In this document: positions 1-9,441 of the stretch, piece after piece
Numbering within the stretch: position 1 is the first letter of the stretch
Layout of the letters: each line of letters begins with the position of its first letter
Origin: XYA12-FULL-58-9 sp001798605
Lineage (GTDB): Bacteria; Myxococcota; XYA12-FULL-58-9
Assembly (NCBI GenBank): GCA_036736205.1
Contig: DAINMX010000083.1
Location: forward strand, 1 to 23,470
DNA: 23,470 nucleotides
Reading direction: 5' to 3'
Made by a program: the position numbers and the translations under genes
The notes under the pieces: generated by a model
Databases searched by the model: none
Told to the model about the DNA's origin: nothing
Seen by the model: only the letters and a program-made list of their open reading frames with translations

Positions 1-216
1 CTAGATCGCCCGCCAGCCCGAGGCAATCACGTCGCCGCTGCGATCATCAATCCGAACCCACCGATGGGAGTCAGGAGTTGGGCCTGCGGCGGAAACCCGC
101 CACTCCGCAGGGCCAAAAAGTCTTCGGGTCTTGACCACATCCACATCGCCTGCGAGTTGCCAACCCTCGTAGCGGGCGGTGAAGTCAGCAATTTCTACGA
201 TTTCGTTAACTGTCAT
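1..216 (-). CDS. Hypothetical 71-aa protein downstream of ftsK
   Basis: I do not recognise this small protein. It is complete: ATG at 216-214, TAG at 3-1. A strong Shine-Dalgarno (GGGAGGA, about 8 nt upstream) supports the start. It begins only 17 nt after the ftsK stop on the same strand, so it is probably co-transcribed with ftsK. The product is soluble, with no signal peptide or membrane segment. It has several Trp residues and an acidic/basic mix (GWQLAGD, WRVSAAG, RWVRIDD), which suggests a small beta-rich domain. No catalytic motif is visible. The good ribosome binding site and operon position argue that it is a real gene; its function is unknown. Confidence 0.6.
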   Translation of the reverse strand: MTVNEIVEIADFTARYEGWQLAGDVDVVKTRRLFGPAEWRVSAAGPTPDSHRWVRIDDRSGDVIASGWRAI

Positions 217-233
217 GTGTGTGTCCTCCCCAT

Positions 234-3050
234 CTACAGAGGTGCCGGTTGAACAAGAATCTGCCTTGGCTTAGCGCCGTCAGCGGGTCCGACGATTCCT
301 TGTGATTCCATGTGCTCGACCAATCGAGCTGCACGGTTGTAGCCGATGCGCAGGCGACGCTGGATCATCGATATCGAAGCCTGCTGACTCTCAGAAACGA
401 TTGCGACCGCTTGGTCGTACATCTCGTCTATGTTTTCGTCGTCCACAGGGTCGGCACCCATGTCGTCGCGGGGCGCTAGAATCGATTCGTCATAGGTGGG
501 TTTTCCCTGCGCTTTGACGAATGCCACGGTGCGCTCAATCTCCTCGTCGCTGACAAATGCACCATGGACACGCTTGAGACCACCCACCCCAGGGGACAGA
601 TAGAGCATATCCCCACGTCCGAGCAGATGCTCCGCGCCGTTGCCATCGATGATGGTGCGAGAGTCGTGCTTGGATGCGACCTGGAAGGCGATGCGAGTGG
701 GGAAGTTGGCCTTGATGACTCCGGTGAGCACGTCCACCGACGGACGCTGGGTTGCCAAGATCAAGTGGATACCCGCCGCGCGCGCCATTTGCGCGAGACG
801 CATGATGGAAGACTCCACCTCCCGCGAGGCAACCATCATGAGGTCTGCAAGCTCGTCAACGATGACGACAATGTACGGCATCGATTCGCAAACTTGCTCC
901 TCTTCGGTGTCCTTGTTCGTGATCACGAAAGGCCGCCCTGACTCCTCGCCCTTACGAATCTTCTTGTTATAGCTGTCGATGCTGCGAACACCGACCTCGC
1001 TCAGTAGCTGATAACGCCGCTCCATCTCGTCGACTGCCCAGCGAAGCGCCAATGCCGCCTTTTTGGGATCGGTGACCACCGGCAAGAGCAAATGCGGAAT
1101 GTCTTCGTAGACCTTCAGCTCCAGGCGCTTCGGGTCAACCATGATCAAGCGCACCTCTTCTGGTGTTGACTTGAAAAGGATCGACATGATCATCGCGTTG
1201 ATGCCAACACTCTTGCCGGCACCGGTGGCACCGGCGACGAGCAAATGGGGCATGCGCGCGAGGTCCGCTACGCAAGGGTTGCCTTCAATATCCTTGCCCA
1301 AAGACAGCGCAATATGTGACTTGGATTTGCGGAAACTGTCGTGGGCGATGATCTCTTTTAGGAATACCGTCTCACGCGATTCATTGGGGATCTCGATGCC
1401 GACGGCACCCTTGCCGGGAATTGGCGCGACAATGCGCACTCGCATCGCCTCCATGCTCATGGCGAGGTCATCTGCGAGGCCAGCTATCTTCGATAGCTTG
1501 ATTCCAGGAGCTGGAACAAACTCATACATCGTGACAACAGGCCCAGGACGAATTTCCCGCACGTGGCCGTCGATGCCGTAGTCTTTTAGGGTCTTGGTGA
1601 GCCGCTGGGCGTTATCACGCATCTTCTCGGGATCAATAGGCTCACGTATCGCCGCCTCGTAATCGAGCAAAGAAGTCGACGGCAAATCGAAGGACCGATG
1701 TTCCACTTCCGGCTCGGCAATACGGTCGAGAGCTTCGAGGTCTACCTCGGGTCGAACGTCGACGATCTCCGGTTCAGAGACGCCACCCGCTTTTTTGCCC
1801 AAACGTTTGCGCTTTGGTGCTGACACCGATGGCTCGGGCTCAGTCGCAATCACCAGTGGCTCTGGCAGCGGCGGCTCGTGGACCTCTGGCTCAGCGGCGC
1901 GAATCGACACCACATCGGCGTCTCGCTCGGGCGGGACCCAGGGTTCGGGCTCAGCAATGGGTACCGGCTGGGTGACCAGCTCTTCTAGGAGCGGTAACAC
2001 GCCGAGCTCGAAACCTTCCTCGGCTGGCATGTCCACGGTGCTGTCCACCAAAACGGGCTCTGAAACATCGCGCAACGCGCGCCTCTCGGCGAGCTCTCGC
2101 TCTCGGGCAACCTGCGACTCGGCAAGTTCCTGGCCACGGACACGCGCCTGCTCCAACCGCTCCCTCTGCACTTGCCTGCGTGTTTTTGGAACGTCTATCT
2201 CCCCCAACGTCCAATGGTCAGAGGGCTCTGATTGTGCCACCTGCGGGTCAGCCTTCATCTCGCGCACTCGCTGTTGGCGCGCCCGATGCACGACCCATAG
2301 AGCGCGAGCACGGAACCAGAGCTCATTGAAAGCCACGAGGCCACGCAGGCCAAGTCCCGCGAGCACGCCATCAGCAGTGAGGGCAAGAGCTGACAGCACC
2401 AACGCGCCAGAAAGAATGTAGCTACCGACCACCGCGAAATTCTCAAACAATGCGCGAGCGAGAATCGCCCCAACCACTCCACCTGGCGGATAGGGGCGGG
2501 GAGTGCCGTCCAAGAGAAGATGACAGAAGGCACCAAGACTGATGACCAGAAGTGCCGTTCCGGCCCCCTCGCGAAAACCTGGACGGACCCGCTTGCCGGT
2601 CAAGGCCCGCCAACCAGCAAGCAGCATTCCAAATCCCAGGGCGTATGCGCCGACCCCCAGGGCCTGAAAAAGCAGATCTGACCAATAGGCACCCGCGGGT
2701 CCCACCCAATTGGAAACATCGGCAGAGCCAGATGCATTCAGTGATGCGTCACCGGCGTTGTGACTGGCCAAAGCAAGGACAGTCAATACGCCCAGGCACC
2801 ACAGACAAATGGCTATGACCTCGTTCCAGGTGCCCGAACGCACCTTTGCGACAGCCTTGGTGCCTGGCTCCGCACCGGACTTACCAGCCTTAGCTCTAGA
2901 CTCCAGAACCTTAGCCTTATCCTCCAGATGCGGTTGGGTCGTCGCGGTCTTTCTGGTGCGACGATTAACCTTACTCAGGGTTCTCAAAATCCGTAAGCCA
3001 CCCGTGTCAGGCTTCTTCTGCTTTTTTGCGGGGGCACGCCGATTCGCCAT
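234..3050 (-). CDS. ftsK: DNA translocase FtsK/SpoIIIE
   Basis: Septum-located, ATP-driven double-stranded DNA pump that clears and sorts chromosome termini during cell division. The 938-aa product has the full family architecture. It starts with a very basic N-terminus (residues 1-70), followed by about four hydrophobic membrane segments (roughly 75-240). A long charged, Pro/Glu-rich linker (about 260-470) comes next. The RecA-like motor carries Walker A GATGAGKS near residue 605-612 and Walker B VIVDELADL near 730. A C-terminal winged-helix gamma domain (about 870-938) has the usual SISMIQRRLRIGYNRAARL pattern that reads KOPS-like DNA sites. The ATG at 3050 is preceded by GGAGGG at 8 nt. 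It lies between a DUF507 gene (201 bp upstream) and a 71-aa gene (17 nt downstream). Length and motifs look intact. Identification is firm from established family signatures. Confidence 0.97.
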   Translation of the reverse strand: MANRRAPAKKQKKPDTGGLRILRTLSKVNRRTRKTATTQPHLEDKAKVLESRAKAGKSGAEPGTKAVAKVRSGTWNEVIAICLWCLGVLTVLALASHNAGDASLNASGSADVSNWVGPAGAYWSDLLFQALGVGAYALGFGMLLAGWRALTGKRVRPGFREGAGTALLVISLGAFCHLLLDGTPRPYPPGGVVGAILARALFENFAVVGSYILSGALVLSALALTADGVLAGLGLRGLVAFNELWFRARALWVVHRARQQRVREMKADPQVAQSEPSDHWTLGEIDVPKTRRQVQRERLEQARVRGQELAESQVARERELAERRALRDVSEPVLVDSTVDMPAEEGFELGVLPLLEELVTQPVPIAEPEPWVPPERDADVVSIRAAEPEVHEPPLPEPLVIATEPEPSVSAPKRKRLGKKAGGVSEPEIVDVRPEVDLEALDRIAEPEVEHRSFDLPSTSLLDYEAAIREPIDPEKMRDNAQRLTKTLKDYGIDGHVREIRPGPVVTMYEFVPAPGIKLSKIAGLADDLAMSMEAMRVRIVAPIPGKGAVGIEIPNESRETVFLKEIIAHDSFRKSKSHIALSLGKDIEGNPCVADLARMPHLLVAGATGAGKSVGINAMIMSILFKSTPEEVRLIMVDPKRLELKVYEDIPHLLLPVVTDPKKAALALRWAVDEMERRYQLLSEVGVRSIDSYNKKIRKGEESGRPFVITNKDTEEEQVCESMPYIVVIVDELADLMMVASREVESSIMRLAQMARAAGIHLILATQRPSVDVLTGVIKANFPTRIAFQVASKHDSRTIIDGNGAEHLLGRGDMLYLSPGVGGLKRVHGAFVSDEEIERTVAFVKAQGKPTYDESILAPRDDMGADPVDDENIDEMYDQAVAIVSESQQASISMIQRRLRIGYNRAARLVEHMESQGIVGPADGAKPRQILVQPAPL

Positions 3051-3251
3051 GAATGGCCCTCCGAGCCGAGTTTGTCTCGCCGGTTTCCCGCGCAGGAAAA
3101 CGACTTCGCAATCGTAAGGTGCGCAAGCGAAACCGTCAAAAATCTGGCGGAGAAAGAAGCTGCCAAGTGGCGCACCACGGCTCAGGAGAATCAGAATGAC
3201 CGATCGTGGGAGTCAGTCGGAGTGAGTCCGCACAAAACGAACGTGGAGAGC

Positions 3252-3770
3252 CTAAGCCTGTTGGTGGCGTTGTCGCATCTGCTCGATGAGACGGTTGTAC
3301 TCGACCTCCCACTCAGAGGTACCCTCGCGAAGATTCTTGAGCCTGCCACGAACCTCGCGATCGAGCTCCTCGTCGACGCCGAGATACTTCTTCATCGACT
3401 CGCTGACCAGGGCACGAATTTCATGGTCCTCAACGAACACTTCTTCGATGTTCTTTGAGTTGAACAGCCCCTTGATCATGCGATCGATGACAAAGTCCAA
3501 GGCCTCTGCCCCAACGATGATCTTCCTGGTGTCGGCGATGGTCTTCTTGATGCGGGGAGTCATTTCGACCGGCAGGTTATGCCGCACCATGGTTTCCTTG
3601 GCATCCGTGGCGATCCGATCGAGATCGTTGAGGTAACCAACGAGCACCCCGGCCACATCGAGCTCTGCCTCGTCGCGGTGCCCGTCCTCAACTTCAATCG
3701 CACGGTTGGCGAGAAGCGATCGCACCACGTCTTTGGCAATCTTTGGGATGACTTTTCGGTATATCTTCAT
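3252..3770 (-). CDS. DUF507 family protein
   Basis: The 172-aa product matches the DUF507 family, a set of small, soluble, mostly helical and highly charged proteins of unknown function. The family is common in Deltaproteobacteria, Aquificae and related lineages and often occurs as two tandem half-length genes. Here a single full-length copy is present. Recognisable parts are the N-terminal KIYRKVIPKIAKDVVRSLL helix and the central NSKNIEEVFVEDHEIRALV segment. The C-terminal part is rich in Arg and Glu. There is no signal peptide or membrane helix. The ATG at 3770 has an AGGGGG motif about 10 nt upstream. It sits upstream of ftsK on the same strand with a 201-bp gap, so it may or may not share its transcript. 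No function should be assigned beyond the family name. Confidence 0.85.
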   Translation of the reverse strand: MKIYRKVIPKIAKDVVRSLLANRAIEVEDGHRDEAELDVAGVLVGYLNDLDRIATDAKETMVRHNLPVEMTPRIKKTIADTRKIIVGAEALDFVIDRMIKGLFNSKNIEEVFVEDHEIRALVSESMKKYLGVDEELDREVRGRLKNLREGTSEWEVEYNRLIEQMRQRHQQA

Positions 3771-3918
3771 GGCTTATAGCCCCCTTCCGAGGCGCCTAGC
3801 ATTTTCCGGGCCATATATGTCGACCCAAGTTCTGTCAACCTCTCACGAGCCCCTGGCGGCTCTTTGTTGAAACTACAGATAACACACGCAGCGACCCAGC
3901 CAATCAAAAAGGCTGGTT

Positions 3919-3949
3919 TTTTGACCGAAGGATTGCGCCCCCATAATGT
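3919..3949 (+). promoter_or_regulatory. Candidate sigma70-type promoter for the Ig-like lipoprotein
   Basis: TTTTTTGACC is followed by CCATAATGT just upstream of the lipoprotein gene. TTTTGA (3919-3924) and CATAAT (3942-3947) are 17 nt apart. The overlapping TTGACC (3921-3926) is a better -35 match but is only 15 nt from that -10. It would be about 20 bp from the start codon. This is motif reading by eye only. Confidence 0.3.
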
Positions 3950-3970
3950 TCGCCCCTGAGCGGAGGTACC

Positions 3971-4432
3971 ATGGTTGGCCGTAATATGATTGCATTTCCA
4001 ATACTTTTCTTGAGCATCCTGGTTGGCTGCGGGGAGACCTTCGACGAATCGCAGGCCTACCTACCGGAGGAATCGCCCAAGACAGACCTCGTCGACCATC
4101 CTACCGTCGTCCTGACCATCCCGATGCACGATGATGCCGTGGAACCAACCGCAATTCTCAGGGTCATATTCTCTGCTCCCATGGACATGGTGGCCGCCGC
4201 TGCCGCACTGCACGTCGGTTGCAGCGGAGCCGAAGTTCGTGGGAACCTCGCATGGGACACCACCACGGAGGTGCTCGCCTTTGCCCCTTTCGCCCTCTTA
4301 CCCACCGGCGAATGCCAACTGGAAATTGCCACAACCGCCAAGAGCCGAGATGGCGTGAGCCTTGCCGAGCCCTATGGACAGTGCTTCGTGGTTGTCGATC
4401 CGGCGGTCGACTGCAAACCGGAGGGTTGTTAG
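3971..4432 (+). CDS. Lipoprotein with bacterial Ig-like (Big_5-type) domain
   Basis: A 153-aa predicted lipoprotein. The N-terminus is a short signal peptide ending in a clear lipobox, ILVGC, with the modified Cys at residue 20. Residues about 43-135 read as one Ig-like domain of the SbsA/Big_5 kind: a PTVVLTIPMHDDA opening, the typical IFSAPMD strand, LAWDTTTEVLAFAP, and a closing LPTGECQLEIATTAKSRDG. Such domains act as extracellular stalk or adhesion modules, so a structural envelope role is inferred. Four Cys residues after the lipidated one suggest disulfides. The start has GGAGG only 4 nt before the ATG, slightly short; the alternative ATG at 3986 would be too far away. The stop overlaps the stop of the convergent histidine kinase gene by a few bases. 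Confidence 0.8.
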   Translation: MVGRNMIAFPILFLSILVGCGETFDESQAYLPEESPKTDLVDHPTVVLTIPMHDDAVEPTAILRVIFSAPMDMVAAAAALHVGCSGAEVRGNLAWDTTTEVLAFAPFALLPTGECQLEIATTAKSRDGVSLAEPYGQCFVVVDPAVDCKPEGC

Positions 4433-6231
4433 CCGAGATTCTGGGGTGTGGCCACGGGCAAACGAATTCTGAAGGTTGCTCCGGCATCGGGCTCTGATTC
4501 GGCGATGAGCTCGCCACCGTGCTCCGCGACAATACCGTAACTCACCGAAAGGCCTAGGCCGGTTCCCTTGCCCTCGCCTTTGGTTGTGAAGAATGGGTCG
4601 AAAATTTTGGGGAGGACATCGGCAGGAATTCCAGGTCCATTGTCGCGTACCACAATCTCAACGCGACCGTCGTCAAGCGTTGCCGTCGACACCCAAATCT
4701 CGCCTTTCTGACCTACAGCATGCTCCGCGTTGAGCAGCAAGTTGAGTAGCACCTGGTGAATCTGCCGCGCCGCAACGCACACCGGCGGTGCCTCACCGAG
4801 CTCACGATGCAATCGCACTTGCGATGTCGACAGCTGATGCGCAACGAGCTTGAGTCCATCTGCGACCACATCATTGACCGCCACCACGGCCCGCTTGCCC
4901 GGATCTTTGCGGGCAAACTTGAGAAAATTCTGAACAATTTCTAGGCAGCGCTCAGTTTCCTTCTCAATGATCTGAAACGACTCGCGGGTCTGGTTGGCAT
5001 CGTTGATCGCGCGCAAGCCGAGCTGGGCAAACCCACGGATGGATCCCAGTGGGTTTTTGATCTCGTGGGTGATCCCCGCACCGAGCTGCCCGAATGCTGC
5101 AAGCTTGGCTGATTGCGCCAATCGCACCTGTCCAGCGCGAATCTCCCGCCCCATTTCACGAAAGTCATCGGCGAGATCCTCGATTTCATCGCCGGAGTGC
5201 ACATCGGGGTCTATGTCGTAGTTGCCACGTGCAAGCTCTGCTGCGGCGACGCTCAGCTTGCGAATGGGGGTGGTCAAACGGCGAGCAACGACGATGGTCA
5301 CGAATATCGCAGCCAGCACGACAGCCACGGCAAACAAGATGGACAAACGCACCAATCGGTATGCCGCTGCAAGAGCCTCGTCGCGATCAGCCTCGGTGAT
5401 GACGGAAAGGCGACCAACGCCAACGTGCGCCCACGATCCCAACAGGGCCCGACCATCGCCGCTGTCATACTCGAGGGCGCCGCTACGCGTCCCATGGGAA
5501 CCGAGCGCCGCACGCACCACCGGAGTCGACGCCAAGCTCTCCCTCCCTACCACCTTTTGAACATCAGGATGAGCCACCGCCCGGCCCTCGAAATCAACGA
5601 GATACGCGGCGTACAATGACGAACCGGCAAACACTCCAAGCAACTTCTCTGGTACCACATCGGCACAAACCACCCAGGGCGGTACCCCATCTGTTCGGGG
5701 CGCGACCGCAACAGTCAACAAGGACGCTGAAGGCGGCAACGACCGATTCGCAACCAACAACTGCTCTCGACCGATTGACGCCAAGGGCAGCGGACGGCTG
5801 CGATCGAGCTCTGCCAGATCCACGGCGGTGATCTCCAGAGGCAACAATCGCTCTTCGGCGACTCGGGTTACCACCGGCACGAGCTCTCCAGAAGCGTTCT
5901 GGAGGTAGAGCTGGATCCTCAGCAAATCGTTCTCAGAGAGGAGCATGCGCTCAGCGAGGTCGTTCTTGGCTGCAATCGAACGTTCGACCACCGCCATGTT
6001 GCCATAGAGCCGCAACCGCTCCGCCGTGCTCTCGATGGTTCCACGCACCTGCGCAGAAAAAACACTCACGAGCTTCTGGTTGAGGTCAAATGCGTAGGTC
6101 AGTCGGTCGTCGGCGATCAGCTTGGTCGCGAGACTGAGATAGACCGCCATCGTTCCGAGCAGCACTATCGCCATCATTCCCAGCAACCGCAAACGAATGG
6201 GAATTCTAAGACCCTTTTTTGCTCTGCTCAT
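4429..6231 (-). CDS. Membrane sensor histidine kinase (Cache-like sensor, HAMP, HisKA, HATPase)
   Basis: A 600-aa two-component sensor kinase. Transmembrane helix 1 is at about residues 14-36. A roughly 250-residue periplasmic sensor region follows, with the length and style of a double Cache domain (LYAAYLVDFEGRAVAHPD is typical). Helix 2 is at about 295-318, then a HAMP linker (RRLTTPIRKLSVAAAELARGN). The HisKA H-box is GITHEIKNPLG with the phospho-acceptor His at about residue 389. The ATPase motifs follow in order: LLLNAEHAV (N), DNGPGIP (G1), FDPFFTTK (F) and GTGLGLSV (G2). All catalytic motifs look intact. Its ATG overlaps the stop of the upstream FecR-type gene (ATGA at 6231-6228), so translation is coupled. 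No response regulator is adjacent, so the partner is unknown. The ligand is also unknown. Confidence 0.95.
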   Translation of the reverse strand: MSRAKKGLRIPIRLRLLGMMAIVLLGTMAVYLSLATKLIADDRLTYAFDLNQKLVSVFSAQVRGTIESTAERLRLYGNMAVVERSIAAKNDLAERMLLSENDLLRIQLYLQNASGELVPVVTRVAEERLLPLEITAVDLAELDRSRPLPLASIGREQLLVANRSLPPSASLLTVAVAPRTDGVPPWVVCADVVPEKLLGVFAGSSLYAAYLVDFEGRAVAHPDVQKVVGRESLASTPVVRAALGSHGTRSGALEYDSGDGRALLGSWAHVGVGRLSVITEADRDEALAAAYRLVRLSILFAVAVVLAAIFVTIVVARRLTTPIRKLSVAAAELARGNYDIDPDVHSGDEIEDLADDFREMGREIRAGQVRLAQSAKLAAFGQLGAGITHEIKNPLGSIRGFAQLGLRAINDANQTRESFQIIEKETERCLEIVQNFLKFARKDPGKRAVVAVNDVVADGLKLVAHQLSTSQVRLHRELGEAPPVCVAARQIHQVLLNLLLNAEHAVGQKGEIWVSTATLDDGRVEIVVRDNGPGIPADVLPKIFDPFFTTKGEGKGTGLGLSVSYGIVAEHGGELIAESEPDAGATFRIRLPVATPQNLG

Positions 6232-9200
6232 AGGTCGAATCGATATCCAATCGCTGAGGTCAAACCGCCGCCGTCGAGCTCGAAGAATTCATCAGCGCTA
6301 CGCAACCAACTGTAGCGCAACTCCACGAAGGCAGATCCCGGTCCGATATCATACCTGGCCCCGATTCCCGCCTCACCGCCAACACCGATCATGGTTCGCT
6401 GCAAGGAAGGCCCAGCTCCATCTATCCTGCCAAACAAAACCCCGACGAGAACGCCTGCCCAACCATAGGTCGGGATCACCACGGGTGGCAACTCGACTCT
6501 GGCCCCGAACGCCATCGGCAACACCTGTTGGGTCGCCGTAACTCTGGAACCCGCACCCGCTTCAACATTGTAATGATATTCGAGGCGAACTGCTGCGACC
6601 ACGCGACCATCAACCAGCGGCAGGCGATAGCCAAACTCAGCCGCCAGCGCGGGAGACACGGCGCTCGCAAAATTGGTTGTGAAACCAGCCCCCACTCCGA
6701 TCTGGAAGGTCGAATCGAACAAAGGAGAGCGGCTCATCACTTCCGGGTCCGGTTGGGACGTTTCGACAACGGGCACCTCAATGGGCGGCAGAGCAACGCG
6801 AGAGAATGCTCGCATGGTGGGCTCAGATGTATTGCCACCGGCACTCTGAGCACGAACGGACACTTCATAGCTCCCCGCAGGCAACCCCGGCAAACCTAGC
6901 CGTTCACTGGCCACCGTCTTGCTCACGACCTCTTTGCCTTCCTCCGCAATGACGAGGTGATAGCCGTTGGCCCCGGGCACCGGATCCCAGGCAAACCAAG
7001 TCTCGCTCTCGGGCGAACGAAAATGAAGCTCGGCGTCGGGAGCCGGCTCGGTGAGTCGCGGCGAGGTCAGGGTCACTACAATCTTGCGCGGAGGACTCCA
7101 GGCCGACCCCATTTTGCCGCTGACACTGCGTGAACGCCAATGATAGGTCCCCGCAGCCACCGGTTGCCACTGCCAACTGGTTGATTGCACGGAGTAGTTC
7201 TCCCCAACCCCCGCGGGTTGGTTGGCGGCGAAGATCTCTATCGTGTAGTCGGAAGCGGTTGCCACCTTTTCAATAACGAAGTCGATAACCGGTGGCGGCT
7301 CGGTCAATGCCACCTGGAGCTCGGGAGCGGGAGAGACCACCTCGGGGGGCTGCAACGCCATCGTAAGTTTTCGCACCGAAGAGAACGGGGTAAAAGAACC
7401 CGCGGCATCTGCGGCACGCACCCGCCAATAATACGGACCCGCTGACTTGGCCGACCAAGTCAACGATGGAAGCCGTGTGCGCTCAGTTGCAACGACCGCT
7501 TTGAACCCAGGATCACCTGCAATGACCCACTCGTAGGTCGACGCCAAAAGTTGGGTATCCCAGGAGAACGACACCGGTGGCACATGGGCAGCAATCGAAA
7601 AGACCGCGTCATGAGCCGGCGCCGCCAAACTCGGTTTGGTCAACACCGCTCCAAACGACCTTGGAGCGCTCGGCGGCCCCTTGCGACCGTTGCCGTCGAC
7701 GCTGATAACCCGCCACCAATAACTGCGCTTGGAAATCTTCTGCCAACGAAAATAGCTGGCGCTCACCTCTTGCCGGACAACGACACGGCTGAACGCTTCA
7801 TCCTCCGCAATCTCAATTACGTAACTCGAGACACCATCGACCGCCTCCCACCGTAGAACGATGGCAGCAGAAGCATCGCTCGCCGCATGTGCCACGCCGC
7901 CCACCAAACACCAGAGTATGGCCAACATTTTTTCGCCGACCTCTACCGTGAGTCCCCCGGTCTCGCCGCCTGGATCCGCCGGTGCCGCCTTCGTTGGTTC
8001 CGATTCCGTTCTTGTGTCATCAGGATTGGCAGCCGGCACCTTCTCGGCTTCCGCAGTGTCGTCAGGGCCCATGTCGGGGCCCGTATCGGTACCCGGGTCG
8101 ATCTCTACCTCGGAACCTATGAGATTGGGTGCCCGCGGCAAAGCATCGAACGCGAGCATGAAAAAGCTGATCGCGGAATAGGGCGAGTCCTTGCGCTCAA
8201 CGGCCAATGACCGCACCCTCCAGAAATACAGCGCCTCGTCGAGTGGCTCTTCGATCTGCAACTGTGTGCCGTCGACCTCACGGGCAATGGTAATATTTTG
8301 AAACGATCTGTCTTTGCCCATCTCGAAACGATAGCGTTCAACACCGGTGACGACAGTCCAAACGAAGGTGAGCGGCCGCCGCGCCCGGCCGACATTGATG
8401 ATCTCGCCCTGAAGGGGCCGAACAACCACAGGAGCGGCGTCACGCTCGACAACCAGAGAGCGGGTCGGGCTGAGGACCTCCCCGTCGACGGTGCGCAACC
8501 GCCAAACGTAAGCCCCAGAGTTGAGACCACCGATCTCTTTGCGGTTTCCGCGAACTCTCTCGGTGCGAATGATGCGGGAGAACGCTGCATCATCGGCGAG
8601 ATCGAGCGCAACCTCATCGGGACCACCGCGCCACACAAAGTTCACGACCGCCGTATTACTCTGGTAAAAAATGGAGGTGCCGAGCGGGGGCTCGACGAGC
8701 TCGATCGGCAACTCGACGGGTGATGAGACATGACGGCCAACAATGACTGCCTGGTGATGCTCGCCGAGCTCCACTGACTTGCCCTCGCCGTGGATGATGG
8801 CGTCACCCTTTTCCACGGACACCTCGACCCGGTCGGTGCCACCGTCGACTACGCTTGCAACACTCGCCTTGCCAATATCGACGACACCGTCCCCCACGGC
8901 GATACGCAATCCTCTCTCACCGGCCTGGCCGGCAACGCTGCCGTGACGAACCGCAACATGGGGACTCTCGTCGCGTCGGTTGGGCAGCTCTACGACCACC
9001 AGCGAGCTCTCTGAAACCATGAGGCGACTGCCATCAGCGAAGTCGAGGGCAACGGAGGAGTCCTCGGTGACAAACACGCCATCACCCTGTCGGATTGCAC
9101 GGCCAGCCGCCAAAGCCTCCCAGGACAACGACGACACGGAACGTCGTTTTGCGGTACCCAATACCTGACCAACCTGCCCGATTTGCGCAGCGTCTTCCGC

Positions 9201-9422
9201 GAGGGTCGCGGGTGGCTTGATCTCGGCGCGAATGAGAAAGATGGTGCCCGCAAGAGCGATGAGGGTTGCCAGTGCCACGCCCAAATCGATACGCAGGCCC
9301 GAGTCGACCCGCTCTACCGATATTGAGGCTTCTCTCGAAGGGTCAACCAAACCGATATCCTCTGGTGTGCTCCCAACCAAGACACCAGCTCGTAGCATAA
9401 CACGACCTGGTGGGTGATCCAT
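6228..9422 (-). CDS. FecR-domain / fibronectin-like / outer-membrane barrel protein (probable two-gene fusion)
   Basis: An open frame of 1064 aa from ATG 9422 (AGGTG about 8 nt upstream, 20 nt after the plsC stop); ATG 9398 is an alternative. The first half has one membrane helix (about 47-64) and a periplasmic FecR domain (about 100-225, with VFVTEDSSVALDFADGSRL). Two fibronectin-like units with the YRFEM...FWRVRS pattern follow, then a Pro/Asp/Thr-rich linker (about 435-495). At residue 499 a second signal-peptide-like segment begins (MLAILWCLVGGVAHAAS). The second half carries about four more FN3-like units, each with YxWRVR-type strands. The last ~150 residues are of beta-barrel character (FQIGVGAGFTTNF... 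AIGYRFDL). FecR domains usually sense or transmit envelope signals. The ATGA link to the histidine kinase suggests a joint envelope role, by inference. Upstream codons to 9719 overlap plsC and are not coding. Confidence 0.75.
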   Translation of the reverse strand: MDHPPGRVMLRAGVLVGSTPEDIGLVDPSREASISVERVDSGLRIDLGVALATLIALAGTIFLIRAEIKPPATLAEDAAQIGQVGQVLGTAKRRSVSSLSWEALAAGRAIRQGDGVFVTEDSSVALDFADGSRLMVSESSLVVVELPNRRDESPHVAVRHGSVAGQAGERGLRIAVGDGVVDIGKASVASVVDGGTDRVEVSVEKGDAIIHGEGKSVELGEHHQAVIVGRHVSSPVELPIELVEPPLGTSIFYQSNTAVVNFVWRGGPDEVALDLADDAAFSRIIRTERVRGNRKEIGGLNSGAYVWRLRTVDGEVLSPTRSLVVERDAAPVVVRPLQGEIINVGRARRPLTFVWTVVTGVERYRFEMGKDRSFQNITIAREVDGTQLQIEEPLDEALYFWRVRSLAVERKDSPYSAISFFMLAFDALPRAPNLIGSEVEIDPGTDTGPDMGPDDTAEAEKVPAANPDDTRTESEPTKAAPADPGGETGGLTVEVGEKMLAILWCLVGGVAHAASDASAAIVLRWEAVDGVSSYVIEIAEDEAFSRVVVRQEVSASYFRWQKISKRSYWWRVISVDGNGRKGPPSAPRSFGAVLTKPSLAAPAHDAVFSIAAHVPPVSFSWDTQLLASTYEWVIAGDPGFKAVVATERTRLPSLTWSAKSAGPYYWRVRAADAAGSFTPFSSVRKLTMALQPPEVVSPAPELQVALTEPPPVIDFVIEKVATASDYTIEIFAANQPAGVGENYSVQSTSWQWQPVAAGTYHWRSRSVSGKMGSAWSPPRKIVVTLTSPRLTEPAPDAELHFRSPESETWFAWDPVPGANGYHLVIAEEGKEVVSKTVASERLGLPGLPAGSYEVSVRAQSAGGNTSEPTMRAFSRVALPPIEVPVVETSQPDPEVMSRSPLFDSTFQIGVGAGFTTNFASAVSPALAAEFGYRLPLVDGRVVAAVRLEYHYNVEAGAGSRVTATQQVLPMAFGARVELPPVVIPTYGWAGVLVGVLFGRIDGAGPSLQRTMIGVGGEAGIGARYDIGPGSAFVELRYSWLRSADEFFELDGGGLTSAIGYRFDL

Positions 9423-9441
9423 GTGAAGACACCTGCGATTC

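Noticed and set aside
1795..2421. Plus-strand 208-codon Ser/Arg-rich open frame
   Set aside because: It is opposite the low-complexity linker and N-terminal region of ftsK; composition is typical of an antisense artefact.
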